From positions 56,436 to 98,775 of the forward strand of contig JARGOZ010000001.1 of the NCBI GenBank assembly GCA_029213025.1: a DNA stretch of 42,340 bases, in the 5' to 3' direction. This document shows positions 29,802 through 37,958 of the stretch, piece by piece (within the stretch, counting starts at the first letter, position 1; the number at the start of each line of letters is the position of its first letter). Source of the DNA: Verrucomicrobiales bacterium (lineage in GTDB: Bacteria; Verrucomicrobiota; Verrucomicrobiia; Verrucomicrobiales; DEV007). The notes beneath the pieces were generated by a model. That model had not been told where the DNA came from. It did not search any database and saw only the letters and a list, made by a program, of their open reading frames with translations. A program made the position numbers and the translations under genes.

Positions 29802-30650
29802 GTGAATACAAAAATTTGGAAATGTCGCGACTTCACTTTTGATCCTGCCGTCAGGGGCGAGATTATGGGAATCCTGAATGTGACCCCGGACTCGTTCTCC
29901 GACGGTGGCAAATTTTCTACTCTGGATGCTGCCGTTGCCCAGGCCGGCAACCTTATCGAAGAGGGCGCGGCCATACTTGATATAGGCGGCGAATCAACCC
30001 GGCCCGGAGCGGCGGACGTCTCTGTGGAGGAAGAGTTGAAGCGAACCCAACCGGTAATTCAGGAATTGGTCAGACAGTTCCCCGGCATCTGCCTATCTAT
30101 CGATACGTCGAAACCCGAAGTCGCGAGTGACGCCATGGAAACGGGTGCCCATGTGATTAATGATGTTACCGGGTTTCGCAATGCAGAAATGATCCGTGTC
30201 GCCGCTGACACCGGCGCGGGTGCAGTTGTGATGCACATGCAGGGCTCGCCGGAAACTATGCAGCAATCACCCGGATATGAGAATGTAGTTCATGATGTGA
30301 AAACCTTTTTTGAAACCCAACTCGAAAGAATGTTAGCATCCGGTGTGGCGTCAGATGCGATCGTTTTCGATCCCGGTATCGGTTTTGGAAAAACTCTACA
30401 GCACAATCTGGAATTGCTGCATCGCATAGAGGAGCTGGAAACGGGAAATCGCCCGTTACTTCTTGGCGTTTCAAGGAAGTCGTTCATCGGCAAGCTGATT
30501 CAGTCTGATACTATGGAAGAACGCTCCTGGCCGACCGTAGGTATTACGGCTTATACAGCGGAAAAAGGTGTCAGATTGCACCGGGTTCACGAGGTAAGAC
30601 CCAACCTGGAATCTCTCCGCATGATCGAAGCGATCTTACAAAGCATTTAA
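29802..30650 (+). CDS. folP: Dihydropteroate synthase
   Basis: A 282-residue enzyme joining p-aminobenzoate to 6-hydroxymethyl-dihydropterin pyrophosphate in folate synthesis; the target of sulfonamides. The signature loops are all present: MGILNVTPDSFSDGG, GGESTRPGA, SIDTSKPEVA, DVTGFRN, VVMHMQGSPETMQ, FDPGIGFGKT, and SRKSFIG. The start is a GTG at 29802, since no ATG lies close upstream and the N-terminus before the first motif has the normal length. It overlaps the 3' end of the convergent glycosyltransferase gene by four bases. FolE2 at 11805 supplies an earlier step. Confidence 0.95.
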   Translation: MNTKIWKCRDFTFDPAVRGEIMGILNVTPDSFSDGGKFSTLDAAVAQAGNLIEEGAAILDIGGESTRPGAADVSVEEELKRTQPVIQELVRQFPGICLSIDTSKPEVASDAMETGAHVINDVTGFRNAEMIRVAADTGAGAVVMHMQGSPETMQQSPGYENVVHDVKTFFETQLERMLASGVASDAIVFDPGIGFGKTLQHNLELLHRIEELETGNRPLLLGVSRKSFIGKLIQSDTMEERSWPTVGITAYTAEKGVRLHRVHEVRPNLESLRMIEAILQSI

Positions 30651-31663
30651 CTCTGCAATTCAGCCAGCAAATCGCACCAGTCCCGTTGTTCGCGTGCCGG
30701 GTCAAATCCCTGAGCCAGTTCTGATCCATACTCCTTCAGTAACTGCCGAAAACTTTCCGATTCGATAAATTTGTCGAGTATATCGGCGAGACTTTCCGCA
30801 TCGTCGGCGCGAAACAGACCCGGGTAGTGCCTGCCGAGTACACCGGTGTTGCCCGGTATAGCGGAAGCAATCACCGGAGTGCCGAGAACCAGTGCTTCGC
30901 ATATCGCATTGGAACTGCCTTCGATGTAGGAGGTATTGAGGAGAAAATCTGCGTTTTTCAGTTCCTTCAGTAAATCGATACGGGGAATTACCCCCATCCA
31001 CTGGTAGAATTCGCTTTTATACTTTTCCGCGTGATCCCGGTTCTCCTCCGATCTCGCATCACCATAGTGTTTGATGAGCAGAGAATTCTTCAGGTAGGGA
31101 ATAGCGCGCAAATAGAGAAACGGATTTTTCTGTTCCCGCACATGGGCTACGATTAAACCGGTAATCCCGGGAGACACGGCTTTTTGATGCGACAGAACTT
31201 CTTCAGGAATCGCAATAGACTTTCGAATCTCCTTCACCAGAGGATGATCGAGCTTCTCCCTCGCCTCGCCCTGAGTAATCACTACAGCATCGGCCAGGCG
31301 GATCGATTGCAGTGTTTCGTCCTTTAGTACACCGTCGAAAGGAAATAGATCCGACCCGGTCATTACGACGATTAGCTTACCGACTGTACCCTGTTGATTG
31401 TCAGACTGTACCCTGTTATGTCCGGGACTGTACCCTGTTAGGTCGGAAACTGTACCCTGTTGAATGGAACGATACCGGAAAATCACATCGGAACTGCGCC
31501 ACGCGTTCATTGCAATGAGCACATCACAATCAGGCGCAAAAGAATCCTGGTGAAGAGTGGCTTCATGCCCTCCCTTTTGTACCAATCCCGCTATGCGCCG
31601 CCCCGATACAGAATTCCCCTGAAGTGAATCTACCGGAAACGGGCTGGAGATAGAAATTTTCAA
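30647..31663 (-). CDS. Glycosyltransferase (GT4-like, SenB-type resemblance) with repeat-encoded insert
   Basis: A 338-residue glycosyltransferase. The N-terminal SSPFPVDSLQGNSVSGRRIAG and later IVVMTGSDLF, SIRLADAVVITQ and SYIEGSSNAICEALVLGTPVIASAIPGN (donor nucleotide-binding GT4 signature with the Glu of EGSSN) resemble a family of small GT4 enzymes that includes the selenosugar synthase SenB. No sen genes are near, so the substrate is open. Residues 66-95 (reading IQQGTVSDLTGYSPGHNR and on) are encoded by the four-copy 22-bp repeat and fall between IFRYR and KLIVV, where relatives are continuous. The start is TTG, overlapping the stop of kamA as TTGA, so translation is likely coupled. Confidence 0.8.
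   Translation of the reverse strand: MKISISSPFPVDSLQGNSVSGRRIAGLVQKGGHEATLHQDSFAPDCDVLIAMNAWRSSDVIFRYRSIQQGTVSDLTGYSPGHNRVQSDNQQGTVGKLIVVMTGSDLFPFDGVLKDETLQSIRLADAVVITQGEAREKLDHPLVKEIRKSIAIPEEVLSHQKAVSPGITGLIVAHVREQKNPFLYLRAIPYLKNSLLIKHYGDARSEENRDHAEKYKSEFYQWMGVIPRIDLLKELKNADFLLNTSYIEGSSNAICEALVLGTPVIASAIPGNTGVLGRHYPGLFRADDAESLADILDKFIESESFRQLLKEYGSELAQGFDPAREQRDWCDLLAELQS
31383..31461. repeat. Four copies of the 22-bp periodic repeat, inside a coding sequence
   Basis: Identical cores ACTGTACCCTGTT at 31383-31395, 31405-31417, 31427-31439 and 31449-31461, 22 bp apart each. The spacers are GATTGTCAG, ATGTCCGGG and AGGTCGGAA, then GAATGGAAC. The array lies within the glycosyltransferase gene on the opposite strand and keeps its frame. 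Confidence 0.95.
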
Positions 31664-32838
31664 TAATCAAGAATCGGGTCGGGAGACACAGCCGGCTCGG
31701 GGTATTCAAAACTCCGGCCTTCATAGTTTCGCACAATAACGCGTTCGTCATTTCTTTGAACCATGTATTCAGGGTTCACCGGGATTTTTCCGCCCCCGCC
31801 CGGCGCATCAATCACATACTGGGGAACGGCGTAGCCGGTAGTGTGCCCGCGGAGTTTCTCGATAATTTCAATCCCTTTCGCCACTGGCACCTGCAGATGG
31901 GAAGACCCTTTGATCAGATCCATTTGGTACATGTAGTACGGGCGGACGCGACACATGAGGAGCTTATGCACGAGGGATTTCATGATTTCAGCATCATCAT
32001 TCACATCGCGGATCAACACACTTTGATTTCCCAGCGGGATACCGGAATTGGCGAGCCTTTCCAGACCTGCTTTCACTTCGGAAGTCAGTTCCCTCGGGTG
32101 ATTTGTATGAACGCTGATGAAAAGAGGGTGATACTTCTGCAACATTTCGCAAAGCTCAGGGGTAATTCTTTGCGGGAGAAAGATCGGAATTCTCGATCCA
32201 ATCCGGAGGAATTCGATGTGTTCAATTGACCGCAGGCGGACCAGTATTTTCTCGAGTTTCGCGTCGGAAAACAAAAGTGGATCACCGCCGGATAAAAGAA
32301 CATCTCTCACTTCAGTATGTTCTTCGAGATAGCGAAACGCGGCTTCGTAATCCGTGTCCAACTCCTGATCGCCGGCACCACTCACCACCCTGCTGCGCGT
32401 ACAATACCGGCAGTAGGATGCACACCGGTCGGTCACCAGAAACAACACGCGGTCAGGATACCGGTGCACCAGTCCCGGGACCGGCATATGAGAGTCCTCA
32501 CCACACGGATCGCTCATTTCGTAATCCATCTCCCAGGTTTCCTCAACTCGCGGGATGACCTGGCGGCGAATCGGGCAGTTCGGATCTTCTTTATCGATCA
32601 GATTAAAGAAATGCGGGGTGATCGCCATGGCCAGCTTTGAGCCGGAGAGAATGACCCCGTTTCGTTCCTCTTCAGAGAGCACGAGATGCTCTTCCAGCCC
32701 GGAAAGCGATGTAATACGGTTTTTTAACTGCCAAATATGGCTGTTCCATTCCTCTTCCGAAACTCCTTTACTGGCCCAGTATCCCGGGGCCGAAGATCGA
32801 AATTTCTTTTCGAGGTCCTGACTGAGATTATGTTTCAT
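31660..32838 (-). CDS. kamA: KamA-family radical SAM lysine 2,3-aminomutase
   Basis: A 392-residue radical SAM/PLP enzyme likely making beta-lysine from lysine. The iron-sulfur motif is Cys139-x3-Cys143-x2-Cys146 (CASYCRYC), SGGDPLL binds S-adenosylmethionine, and the PLP lysine is Lys351 in IDAPGGGGK. The aspartates that read the substrate amine in KamA (in QMDLIKG and VIDAPGG) are kept, favouring lysine. It may supply beta-lysine for osmolytes or for modifying EF-P-like proteins; no ablB or efp is adjacent. A glutamate 2,3-aminomutase is the main alternative. It is slightly shorter than clostridial KamA (about 416). The downstream glycosyltransferase overlaps its stop codon. Confidence 0.88.
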   Translation of the reverse strand: MKHNLSQDLEKKFRSSAPGYWASKGVSEEEWNSHIWQLKNRITSLSGLEEHLVLSEEERNGVILSGSKLAMAITPHFFNLIDKEDPNCPIRRQVIPRVEETWEMDYEMSDPCGEDSHMPVPGLVHRYPDRVLFLVTDRCASYCRYCTRSRVVSGAGDQELDTDYEAAFRYLEEHTEVRDVLLSGGDPLLFSDAKLEKILVRLRSIEHIEFLRIGSRIPIFLPQRITPELCEMLQKYHPLFISVHTNHPRELTSEVKAGLERLANSGIPLGNQSVLIRDVNDDAEIMKSLVHKLLMCRVRPYYMYQMDLIKGSSHLQVPVAKGIEIIEKLRGHTTGYAVPQYVIDAPGGGGKIPVNPEYMVQRNDERVIVRNYEGRSFEYPEPAVSPDPILDY

Positions 32839-32857
32839 AAAATTCTGCTAAACGGCT

Positions 32858-32874
32858 GTGACGTTAAAAGTCAC
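32858..32874. promoter_or_regulatory. Inverted repeat upstream of kamA
   Basis: GTGAC (32858-32862) and GTCAC (32870-32874) are perfect arms around GTTAAAA, about 20 bases before the kamA start codon. The spacing does not fit the CRP site. A possible operator, unassigned. The spacer to 33011 otherwise has a TTGACA (32977-32982) with no good -10 at 17 bases. Confidence 0.3.
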
Positions 32875-33011
32875 CACTGTCTTACGCATTAGCGATCATA
32901 TTTGGCCTCAATTCATTGTCAAATGATGCTCTCCACTGAAAGGAGGCAGCTACAGCGGCCCCCTGATTTTAATTTGACAACACTATCGCTTCGCGTCAGT
33001 GATCGTGCCCT

Positions 33012-33641
33012 ATGAGCAAGTATGCAGACGAAAATGTCCTCGTTATCAAAAGATCCCTCTTCGATGAGCTTGGAGCCTTTGAAGGATTCCGCACCGACGT
33101 AGTGGATTATCTACCTTCCATTCTGGATCCGGAAAACAACTTTTTTCTGAGCAGAGATCTGGCGGAAGACGACCCGGGACACAAACAAATCATCCCCTAC
33201 GCTATATTTCATCACGACGACCAAATTCTTCATTACTTCCGTGGGAAAGGCGGCGGGGAAAAACGACTCGCGGCGAAAGGCTCCATTGGCATCGGAGGGC
33301 ATATCAATGATACAGACTATGCCGCCTCATCACTCGACCGGGACACCTACACGGTAGGAGTCGAGCGTGAAATCGAGGAGGAACTGCATATCAACTGTTC
33401 ACACCGGCAGCGCATCATCGGGCTGCTCAACGATGATTCAAATGAAGTAGGCCAGGTTCATCTCGGTGTAGTTCATCTCGTGACGCTACAAAATCAGAAT
33501 GTAACCGCAGGGGAAGACAACATTGCCGACCTCTGTTTTAGGTCGTATTCCGATTTGCTCGCAGACAGAGATCATTTGGAAACATGGTCGTCAATATGCC
33601 TGGATGCACTGGCTCAATTTCTCGACGAAGCAGAGAGTTGA
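33012..33641 (+). CDS. NUDIX-like hydrolase with non-standard box
   Basis: A 209-residue protein. GVEREIEEELHI carries the REuxEE core of the NUDIX box, and GSIGIGGHIND precedes it, but the usual spacing (G-x5-E-x7-REUxEE) is stretched by an insert (DTDYAASSLDRDTYT). Such stretched boxes occur in a subfamily annotated as phosphoesterase or NUDIX-like in PVC and other bacteria. YFRGKGGGEKRLAAKGSIG and IIPYAIFHHDDQILHYF are other landmarks. The substrate is unknown. It is divergent from kamA and its end overlaps a convergent membrane gene by 28 bases. Confidence 0.72.
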   Translation: MSKYADENVLVIKRSLFDELGAFEGFRTDVVDYLPSILDPENNFFLSRDLAEDDPGHKQIIPYAIFHHDDQILHYFRGKGGGEKRLAAKGSIGIGGHINDTDYAASSLDRDTYTVGVEREIEEELHINCSHRQRIIGLLNDDSNEVGQVHLGVVHLVTLQNQNVTAGEDNIADLCFRSYSDLLADRDHLETWSSICLDALAQFLDEAES

Positions 33642-34147
33642 ACCAAATAGGCAAGCCCGGCTCCGAGCCCGGCGCCAAAACCTGTTCCCCAGCCCAGCTT
33701 CCCCCATAGTCCCCCGACTTCCTTATAGATCATTTCGCCGGCGTAATATCCAACCGTGTAAAATAGGAATACTACAGCCGAAGCTTCCAGTACAGTTCGC
33801 GAATACGGAAGTTTTGTCCTGATCACCGCAGTCATCGCTATAATACCGGTGGCCGAACCCACAATCTCGCCGAAGTGGTTCTTAAAAGACAGCCAGCCTA
33901 CCGTCCAGCAAATCGAGTAGACAGTAAAAGATAGAGGAAACAGCCAGAGCAGACGATAGAGAGGTTTACGGCCCGCTCCACCGGAAAAAGGCAACAATGC
34001 CACGCCACCCAGCAACAGGAAAACCACGGCACACGATGTGTAAAGAGACCAGGTGGAATTCAATACTCTTCCGCCAAACGCCCAAACCGAAAACGAGACA
34101 ACTGCCACTAAAGTGAACGCCAAAACCGGTAATACATATCGAATCAT
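33614..34147 (-). CDS. Multi-pass membrane protein, unknown function
   Basis: A 177-residue protein with about five membrane helices: VLPVLAFTLVAVVSFSVWAF, SCAVVFLLLGGVALLPF, LLWLFPLSFTVYSICWTVGWL, SATGIIAMTAVI, and VVFLFYTVGYYAGEMI, with a Gly-rich final helix (GWGTGFGAGLGAGLAYLVQL). I recognise no family. Its last 28 bases overlap the NUDIX gene tail to tail. Upstream to 34338 is a 190-base AT-rich spacer holding the promoter of the histone-like gene. Confidence 0.75.
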   Translation of the reverse strand: MIRYVLPVLAFTLVAVVSFSVWAFGGRVLNSTWSLYTSCAVVFLLLGGVALLPFSGGAGRKPLYRLLWLFPLSFTVYSICWTVGWLSFKNHFGEIVGSATGIIAMTAVIRTKLPYSRTVLEASAVVFLFYTVGYYAGEMIYKEVGGLWGKLGWGTGFGAGLGAGLAYLVQLSASSRN

Positions 34148-34296
34148 ACCGGAAATCTATCTGTATCGGATTTACTCTGCAAGAATCTTCCCTACCTACT
34201 GAGCTTGTATGTTTGTAAATTTAATTAAGACATCTTAAAGATGAATTGCAAATATACTAAATATTTATACTTTTTATTTTAAAAACATTTTTTCTG

Positions 34297-34302
34297 TATT
34301 AT
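34297..34302 (+). promoter_or_regulatory. -10 box (TATTAT) of the histone-like gene in an AT-rich spacer
   Basis: TATTAT at 34297-34302 matches the -10 consensus at five of six. It lies 36 bases before the start codon. Upstream, 34205-34290 is almost entirely A and T (for example ACTTTTTATTTTAAAAACATTT), a likely UP element; no good -35 hexamer was found. A strong promoter would fit an abundant protein. Confidence 0.5.
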
Positions 34303-34338
34303 GGTTTGCAGCCCCCTCCCCTTACTACCTTATTTATT

Positions 34339-34740
34339 ATGGCAACTAGATATAGTGATCAAACCAAACAGGAAGTCGTCCAATTCGTAAAGGATTACGA
34401 TGCTAAACACGGTCGCGGTGGTCAATCCGCTGCGAAGAAGAAGTACAAGATCAACCCTATTTCGATCAAGAAATGGTGTGTAGATCAGGGATACGCAAGC
34501 GGTCCGACACGTAAAAAGAAAGCAGCAGCCAAACCTGCCGCAGCAAAGCGTGCCACACGTAAGCCGGCGAAGCGCAAAGCTAAAGCCGCATCCAAGCCGG
34601 CAGCAGCAACTGCAGCAAAGAGCGCAGCATCTCCAGTCAAAGCTGGAACTACAGCAGCAACTCTGAAGAAGATGGGTGAAATCACTGAAAAGATTGAAGC
34701 CCTACAGGCTCAATTCGAAGACTTGAAGAAGAGTCTGTAA
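34339..34740 (+). CDS. HTH protein with histone-H1-like Lys/Ala tail and coiled-coil end
   Basis: A 133-residue, very basic protein, started at the ATG at 34339 (MATRYSDQTKQEVV). Residues 4-52 look like a transposase-type helix-turn-helix (YSDQTKQEVVQFVKDYDAKH, then INPISIKKWCVDQGY). Residues 56-105 are almost all Lys, Ala, Pro, Arg and Ser (RKKKAAAKPAAAKR, RKPAKRKAKAASKPAAA), like histone H1, AlgP or chlamydial HctB. Residues 106-133 form a Leu-heptad helix (LKKMGEITEKIEALQAQFEDLKK). It is probably an abundant nucleoid or DNA-bridging protein that binds via the HTH and oligomerises by the end helix. A -10 box and a strong terminator frame it as a single-gene unit. Confidence 0.8.
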   Translation: MATRYSDQTKQEVVQFVKDYDAKHGRGGQSAAKKKYKINPISIKKWCVDQGYASGPTRKKKAAAKPAAAKRATRKPAKRKAKAASKPAAATAAKSAASPVKAGTTAATLKKMGEITEKIEALQAQFEDLKKSL

Positions 34741-34764
34741 TTTTCGATAAATCTACTTTAATCG

Positions 34765-34800
34765 AAGCCGCCCCGGAAAATTCCGGAGCGGCTTTTTTTT
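34765..34800 (+). terminator. Strong Rho-independent terminator after the histone-like gene
   Basis: AAGCCGCCCCGGAA and TTCCGGAGCGGCTT form a long GC-rich stem with one C/A mismatch around a tiny loop, followed by eight T up to 34800. It lies 24 bases after the stop. Confidence 0.95.
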
Positions 34801-34861
34801 GCGGGTAAAATCAAGGTGCAAAAGCATTCGCACTACCTCACGTTTCTTTCTATGTTCCGGC

Positions 34862-35461
34862 ATGGAATTTGACCTGACGGGTGAACACTCGAAGTACAGC
34901 TACAAACTATTGGCCGGGCTGGTTGTGCCCCGGCCTATAGCCTGGGTAACTACCCTCGACGAAACCGGAATAGTTAATGCTGCACCGTTTAGCTTTTTCA
35001 ACGTCCTCGGAACCCGGCCACCCATCGTGGGTTTTGCCCCCGGTGACAGGGCTCCAGGTATCCCGAAAGACACGGCACGCAATATCCGTCGCACCGGAGA
35101 GTTCGTCGTAAATCTGGTAGATGAATCAACTGCCGGCCCGATGAACATGACATCCGCTGCAATCCCTGCGGGTGAGAGCGAAATCTCATTGGCCGGTCTG
35201 AATACGACGGAGAGCCTCTCTGTAGGCCCACCTCGAATCTCCGAAGCTCCTGTGGCTATCGAGTGCAAAGAGTGGGCAACCATGGAAATAGGGCGCAACA
35301 GGCTCGTGATCGGCCTCGTACAGCGCCTGTTCGTCAGAGACGGCATTCTGGATCCGGAAACTCTGCTGGTCGATACAGACAACTACGAACCCGTAGGAAG
35401 AATGGAAGTGCCTGCCGGATATTGCCGAACTACGGACCGGTTCACTATGGAAAGGCCGTAA
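34862..35461 (+). CDS. Flavin reductase-like FMN-binding split-barrel protein
   Basis: A 199-residue protein, started at the ATG at 34862 (MEFDLTGEHSKYSYKLLAG); the frame before it has no homology-like content. LVVPRPIAWVTTLDETGIVNAAPFSFFNVLGT is the flavin-reductase-like core that binds FMN, with FAPGDRAPG, KDTARNIRRTGEFVVNLVDE after it. It resembles the group of NADH:FMN oxidoreductase-related and styrene monooxygenase-reductase-like proteins. No paired monooxygenase is near. It follows the terminator at 34765-34800 by 61 bases. Confidence 0.85.
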   Translation: MEFDLTGEHSKYSYKLLAGLVVPRPIAWVTTLDETGIVNAAPFSFFNVLGTRPPIVGFAPGDRAPGIPKDTARNIRRTGEFVVNLVDESTAGPMNMTSAAIPAGESEISLAGLNTTESLSVGPPRISEAPVAIECKEWATMEIGRNRLVIGLVQRLFVRDGILDPETLLVDTDNYEPVGRMEVPAGYCRTTDRFTMERP

Positions 35462-35557
35462 AAACAGCGAAATCCTGCGAAAAAGCTTTGCTTAGGTTAA
35501 CAAATTCGGTTGAATATTTTCCTAGTGAGCATTGCCGATACATCGTCTAACCAACAT

Positions 35558-37291
35558 ATGCTGGGCCAGAATTACTTCCAAACCCGTTCGAGGCTCGGAA
35601 CTGCGGTCCGCGAGTTGGGCGACCTGTGCGAAATGGCCGGTATGGACGCGGCTCGTATTGCTATGCTGAAAAACCTGATGGCAAATCTTCAGGATCCCTT
35701 CCTCTTCGTGGTCGCAGGCGAAGTAAATTCGGGGAAATCAACTCTTCTCAACGCTATATTCGGTGAGGATTTCTGCTCTACCGATGTCATCCCGTCGACA
35801 AGTCAAATTGCCTATTTCAAATACGGTAAAGAGGCGCATGAATTCGAGTTTTCAGAAGATATTCTGGAAATCTATCGACCCAATCAATTCCTGAAGGATT
35901 TCAATATTGTCGATACCCCGGGAACCAATTCGATAGAACCTCGTCACCAGCAAATCACTGAGCATTTTCTTCCCGCAGCCGATCTCGTGTTGTTTGTGTT
36001 TTCGGTAACCAATCCCTGGGGCGCGACTACCTGGGATCTACTGGATCGCATCCATAATCATTGGCGAAAGAAGATCGTTTTTATACTTCAGCAATGCGAA
36101 CTGCGCTCGGAAGAGGAAGTAAAAGCGATACTTGATCACCTTCAGAAAACAGCACAGCATCGATTCAACCGCCGCTATCCGACTTTTGCTGTTTCCGCCA
36201 AGCAGGCCTTTCTTGCAAAAACTACCGGGCTTGATACTTCAACCCTGAGCCCGTTCAGCCGAATCGATGATCTCGAAGCTCACATTTCCGGTGTGGTGGA
36301 ATCTTCCGAAACCCGACTTACCAAACTGATCCATGCCTGGCGTGCTGCCTGTTTCGTACTCAATGAAGTGAAGGAGAAACTGGGGACTGCTATAGAGATA
36401 ATCCGCGCCGACTCCGATCTATTGAGCGAGTTGGAGCCCGCAGTGGAGATACAGAAAGGCCGTTCGATAAAGAAACTTGAGCCTCTTTTCACATCTCTCG
36501 ATCAAAGTTTCATGTCGGCAGGCCTGCAGGCAGAGCCTCTCTTAAATGCGGAATTCAGACTGCTTTCCTCCCTGACTCCTTCCAGTCAGAACGCGGAGGA
36601 AATCGAAGGGTTCATTTTCGCCACTACCATGAAAGCCGTGAGACAGAATGTTGAGAGTGGTGCCAAATCGGTGGAAGAGGACGTCCAGCAACTATGGGAA
36701 CGTGTCTCTAAGGAAATGAAGCAGCACTTCAACCTGTCTCTCAGTGTAGGCGAAGACGGTATGCCGGATTGGACCGAATCTCGTGTCCGTCTCTGCAAAA
36801 GTGTCGAAAAAGCTACCTCCGATATACTGCTGGAACTTGATCTCAAAGAAGAGTTGACCCGCCGGTTTAAAAAACGCGGGCGTGCGATATGGTCCTTCAT
36901 TGCTATAGCAGTGGTCGCGGTTATCGGCGGTGTTGGATTAACCGTTGCGGATCTCGCACCGTGGAACGCAATTGCCTATGCTGTAGCCGGCGTCTTCCTC
37001 GCTTGCGGGGCCTACACAGGCGGTCGTTCGGTACAAAATATTCGCTCTTTCTACAGCGCCATTCTGAACGACCAGCGTGACAAGCTGTCCGATGCTCAGC
37101 GAACTGCTTTCGGAGTTGAGACCAATCATTTTTTCGCCGATTTTGTGACGCTATTCGACCCTTTACGAACCGTCTGCCGGGAACATCGGGAAAAGTATGA
37201 ACCACACATCCGCAGTATTGAAAAATGCGAAAAGATACTGGCGGAGTTGGAGCGCATTCTAACCCCGGTCGAAAAACACCTTAAACAGTAA
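35558..37291 (+). CDS. Bacterial dynamin-like GTPase
   Basis: A 577-residue GTPase, started at the ATG at 35558 (MLGQNYFQTRS). The P-loop GEVNSGKST is at residues 54-62, G2 Thr near STSQIAY, DTPGT (G3) at 119-123. G4, usually TKxD or NKxD, is FILQQCELRS, so base selectivity may be relaxed or the Gln-Cys-Glu mimics it. A long helical part follows, with two membrane segments near residues 447-490 (WSFIAIAVVAVIGGVGL, then IAYAVAGVFLACGAYTGG) that act as a membrane paddle. Family members fuse or reshape membranes. It ends 10 bases inside the convergent gmhA-like gene. Upstream frame to 35510 starts at TTG and is less likely. Confidence 0.85.
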   Translation: MLGQNYFQTRSRLGTAVRELGDLCEMAGMDAARIAMLKNLMANLQDPFLFVVAGEVNSGKSTLLNAIFGEDFCSTDVIPSTSQIAYFKYGKEAHEFEFSEDILEIYRPNQFLKDFNIVDTPGTNSIEPRHQQITEHFLPAADLVLFVFSVTNPWGATTWDLLDRIHNHWRKKIVFILQQCELRSEEEVKAILDHLQKTAQHRFNRRYPTFAVSAKQAFLAKTTGLDTSTLSPFSRIDDLEAHISGVVESSETRLTKLIHAWRAACFVLNEVKEKLGTAIEIIRADSDLLSELEPAVEIQKGRSIKKLEPLFTSLDQSFMSAGLQAEPLLNAEFRLLSSLTPSSQNAEEIEGFIFATTMKAVRQNVESGAKSVEEDVQQLWERVSKEMKQHFNLSLSVGEDGMPDWTESRVRLCKSVEKATSDILLELDLKEELTRRFKKRGRAIWSFIAIAVVAVIGGVGLTVADLAPWNAIAYAVAGVFLACGAYTGGRSVQNIRSFYSAILNDQRDKLSDAQRTAFGVETNHFFADFVTLFDPLRTVCREHREKYEPHIRSIEKCEKILAELERILTPVEKHLKQ

Positions 37292-37856
37292 AAGCTGCTT
37301 CACCGATATCACAAATTAGATGACCGGCTATTAAATGGCACTCCTGAATCCGGGCCGTAACCGGGGACGGAACACACAGTGCCAAATCGGCAATTTCCGC
37401 ACATACACCTCCTTTATCACCGGTAAACGCAAATGTCGTGACTCCGGTATCGCGAGCGGCTTCCAGACCTTTCACTACGTTTTTGCTGGTTCCAGAAGTT
37501 GAAATTCCCACAACGATATCTCCGCGATTACAAAGACCCCTGACCTGCCTCGCAAATATCTCATCATAGCCGAAATCGTTAGCACAGGCAGTGATAATTG
37601 AGGTATCAGTCGTAAACGCAATAGAAGGTAGCGAATCTCTGTTTCGGGTAAAACGCACCACAAACTCTGCAGCAAAGTGCTGGGAATCTGCTGCGCTGCC
37701 CCCGTTGCCAAAAAAACAGATCTTATTTCCATTCTTGAGCGCTTTTACAGTGGCATCAGCCATTTTCTCTATGGTTGCCGCACATTCACTCCGGAACTTT
37801 TTTACCGTTTCTTCGTGATCGGAAATCGTTGATTGAATTATAGATGAAGTAGACAT
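37281..37856 (-). CDS. gmhA: SIS-domain phosphoheptose isomerase (GmhA-type)
   Basis: A 191-residue sugar isomerase, started at the ATG at 37856 (MSTSSIIQSTISDHEETVKK). The longer frame upstream to 38180 is not typical protein. NGGSAADSQHFAAEFVVRF is the sugar-phosphate binding signature, VGISTSGTSKNVVKGLEAAR is the second SIS motif, and CHLIAGHLICD holds the metal-type His near the C-terminus. It turns sedoheptulose 7-phosphate into D-glycero-D-manno-heptose 7-phosphate, needed for lipopolysaccharide core heptose. It overlaps the convergent GTPase gene by 11 bases. DiaA-type proteins are the alternative but have fewer motifs. Confidence 0.92.
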   Translation of the reverse strand: MSTSSIIQSTISDHEETVKKFRSECAATIEKMADATVKALKNGNKICFFGNGGSAADSQHFAAEFVVRFTRNRDSLPSIAFTTDTSIITACANDFGYDEIFARQVRGLCNRGDIVVGISTSGTSKNVVKGLEAARDTGVTTFAFTGDKGGVCAEIADLALCVPSPVTARIQECHLIAGHLICDIGEAAFTV

Positions 37857-37958
37857 CGAACTGAAAACGGTTGAGCCGCTTCGATCTTTATTCAAATCAT
37901 TTTCCACGACGGCTAACGGTTTGCAGGGAAGCGAAATTCGGAGAATGATAACATCATT

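Noticed and set aside
32858..32874. CRP/FNR-type site before kamA
   Set aside because: The arms TGTGA and TCAC have 9 bases between them instead of 6; kept only as a weak inverted repeat.
34339..34490. Transposase fragment
   Set aside because: The HTH resembles IS3-type OrfA, but there is no catalytic domain, no terminal repeats, and the frame ends as a complete small basic protein with its own terminator.
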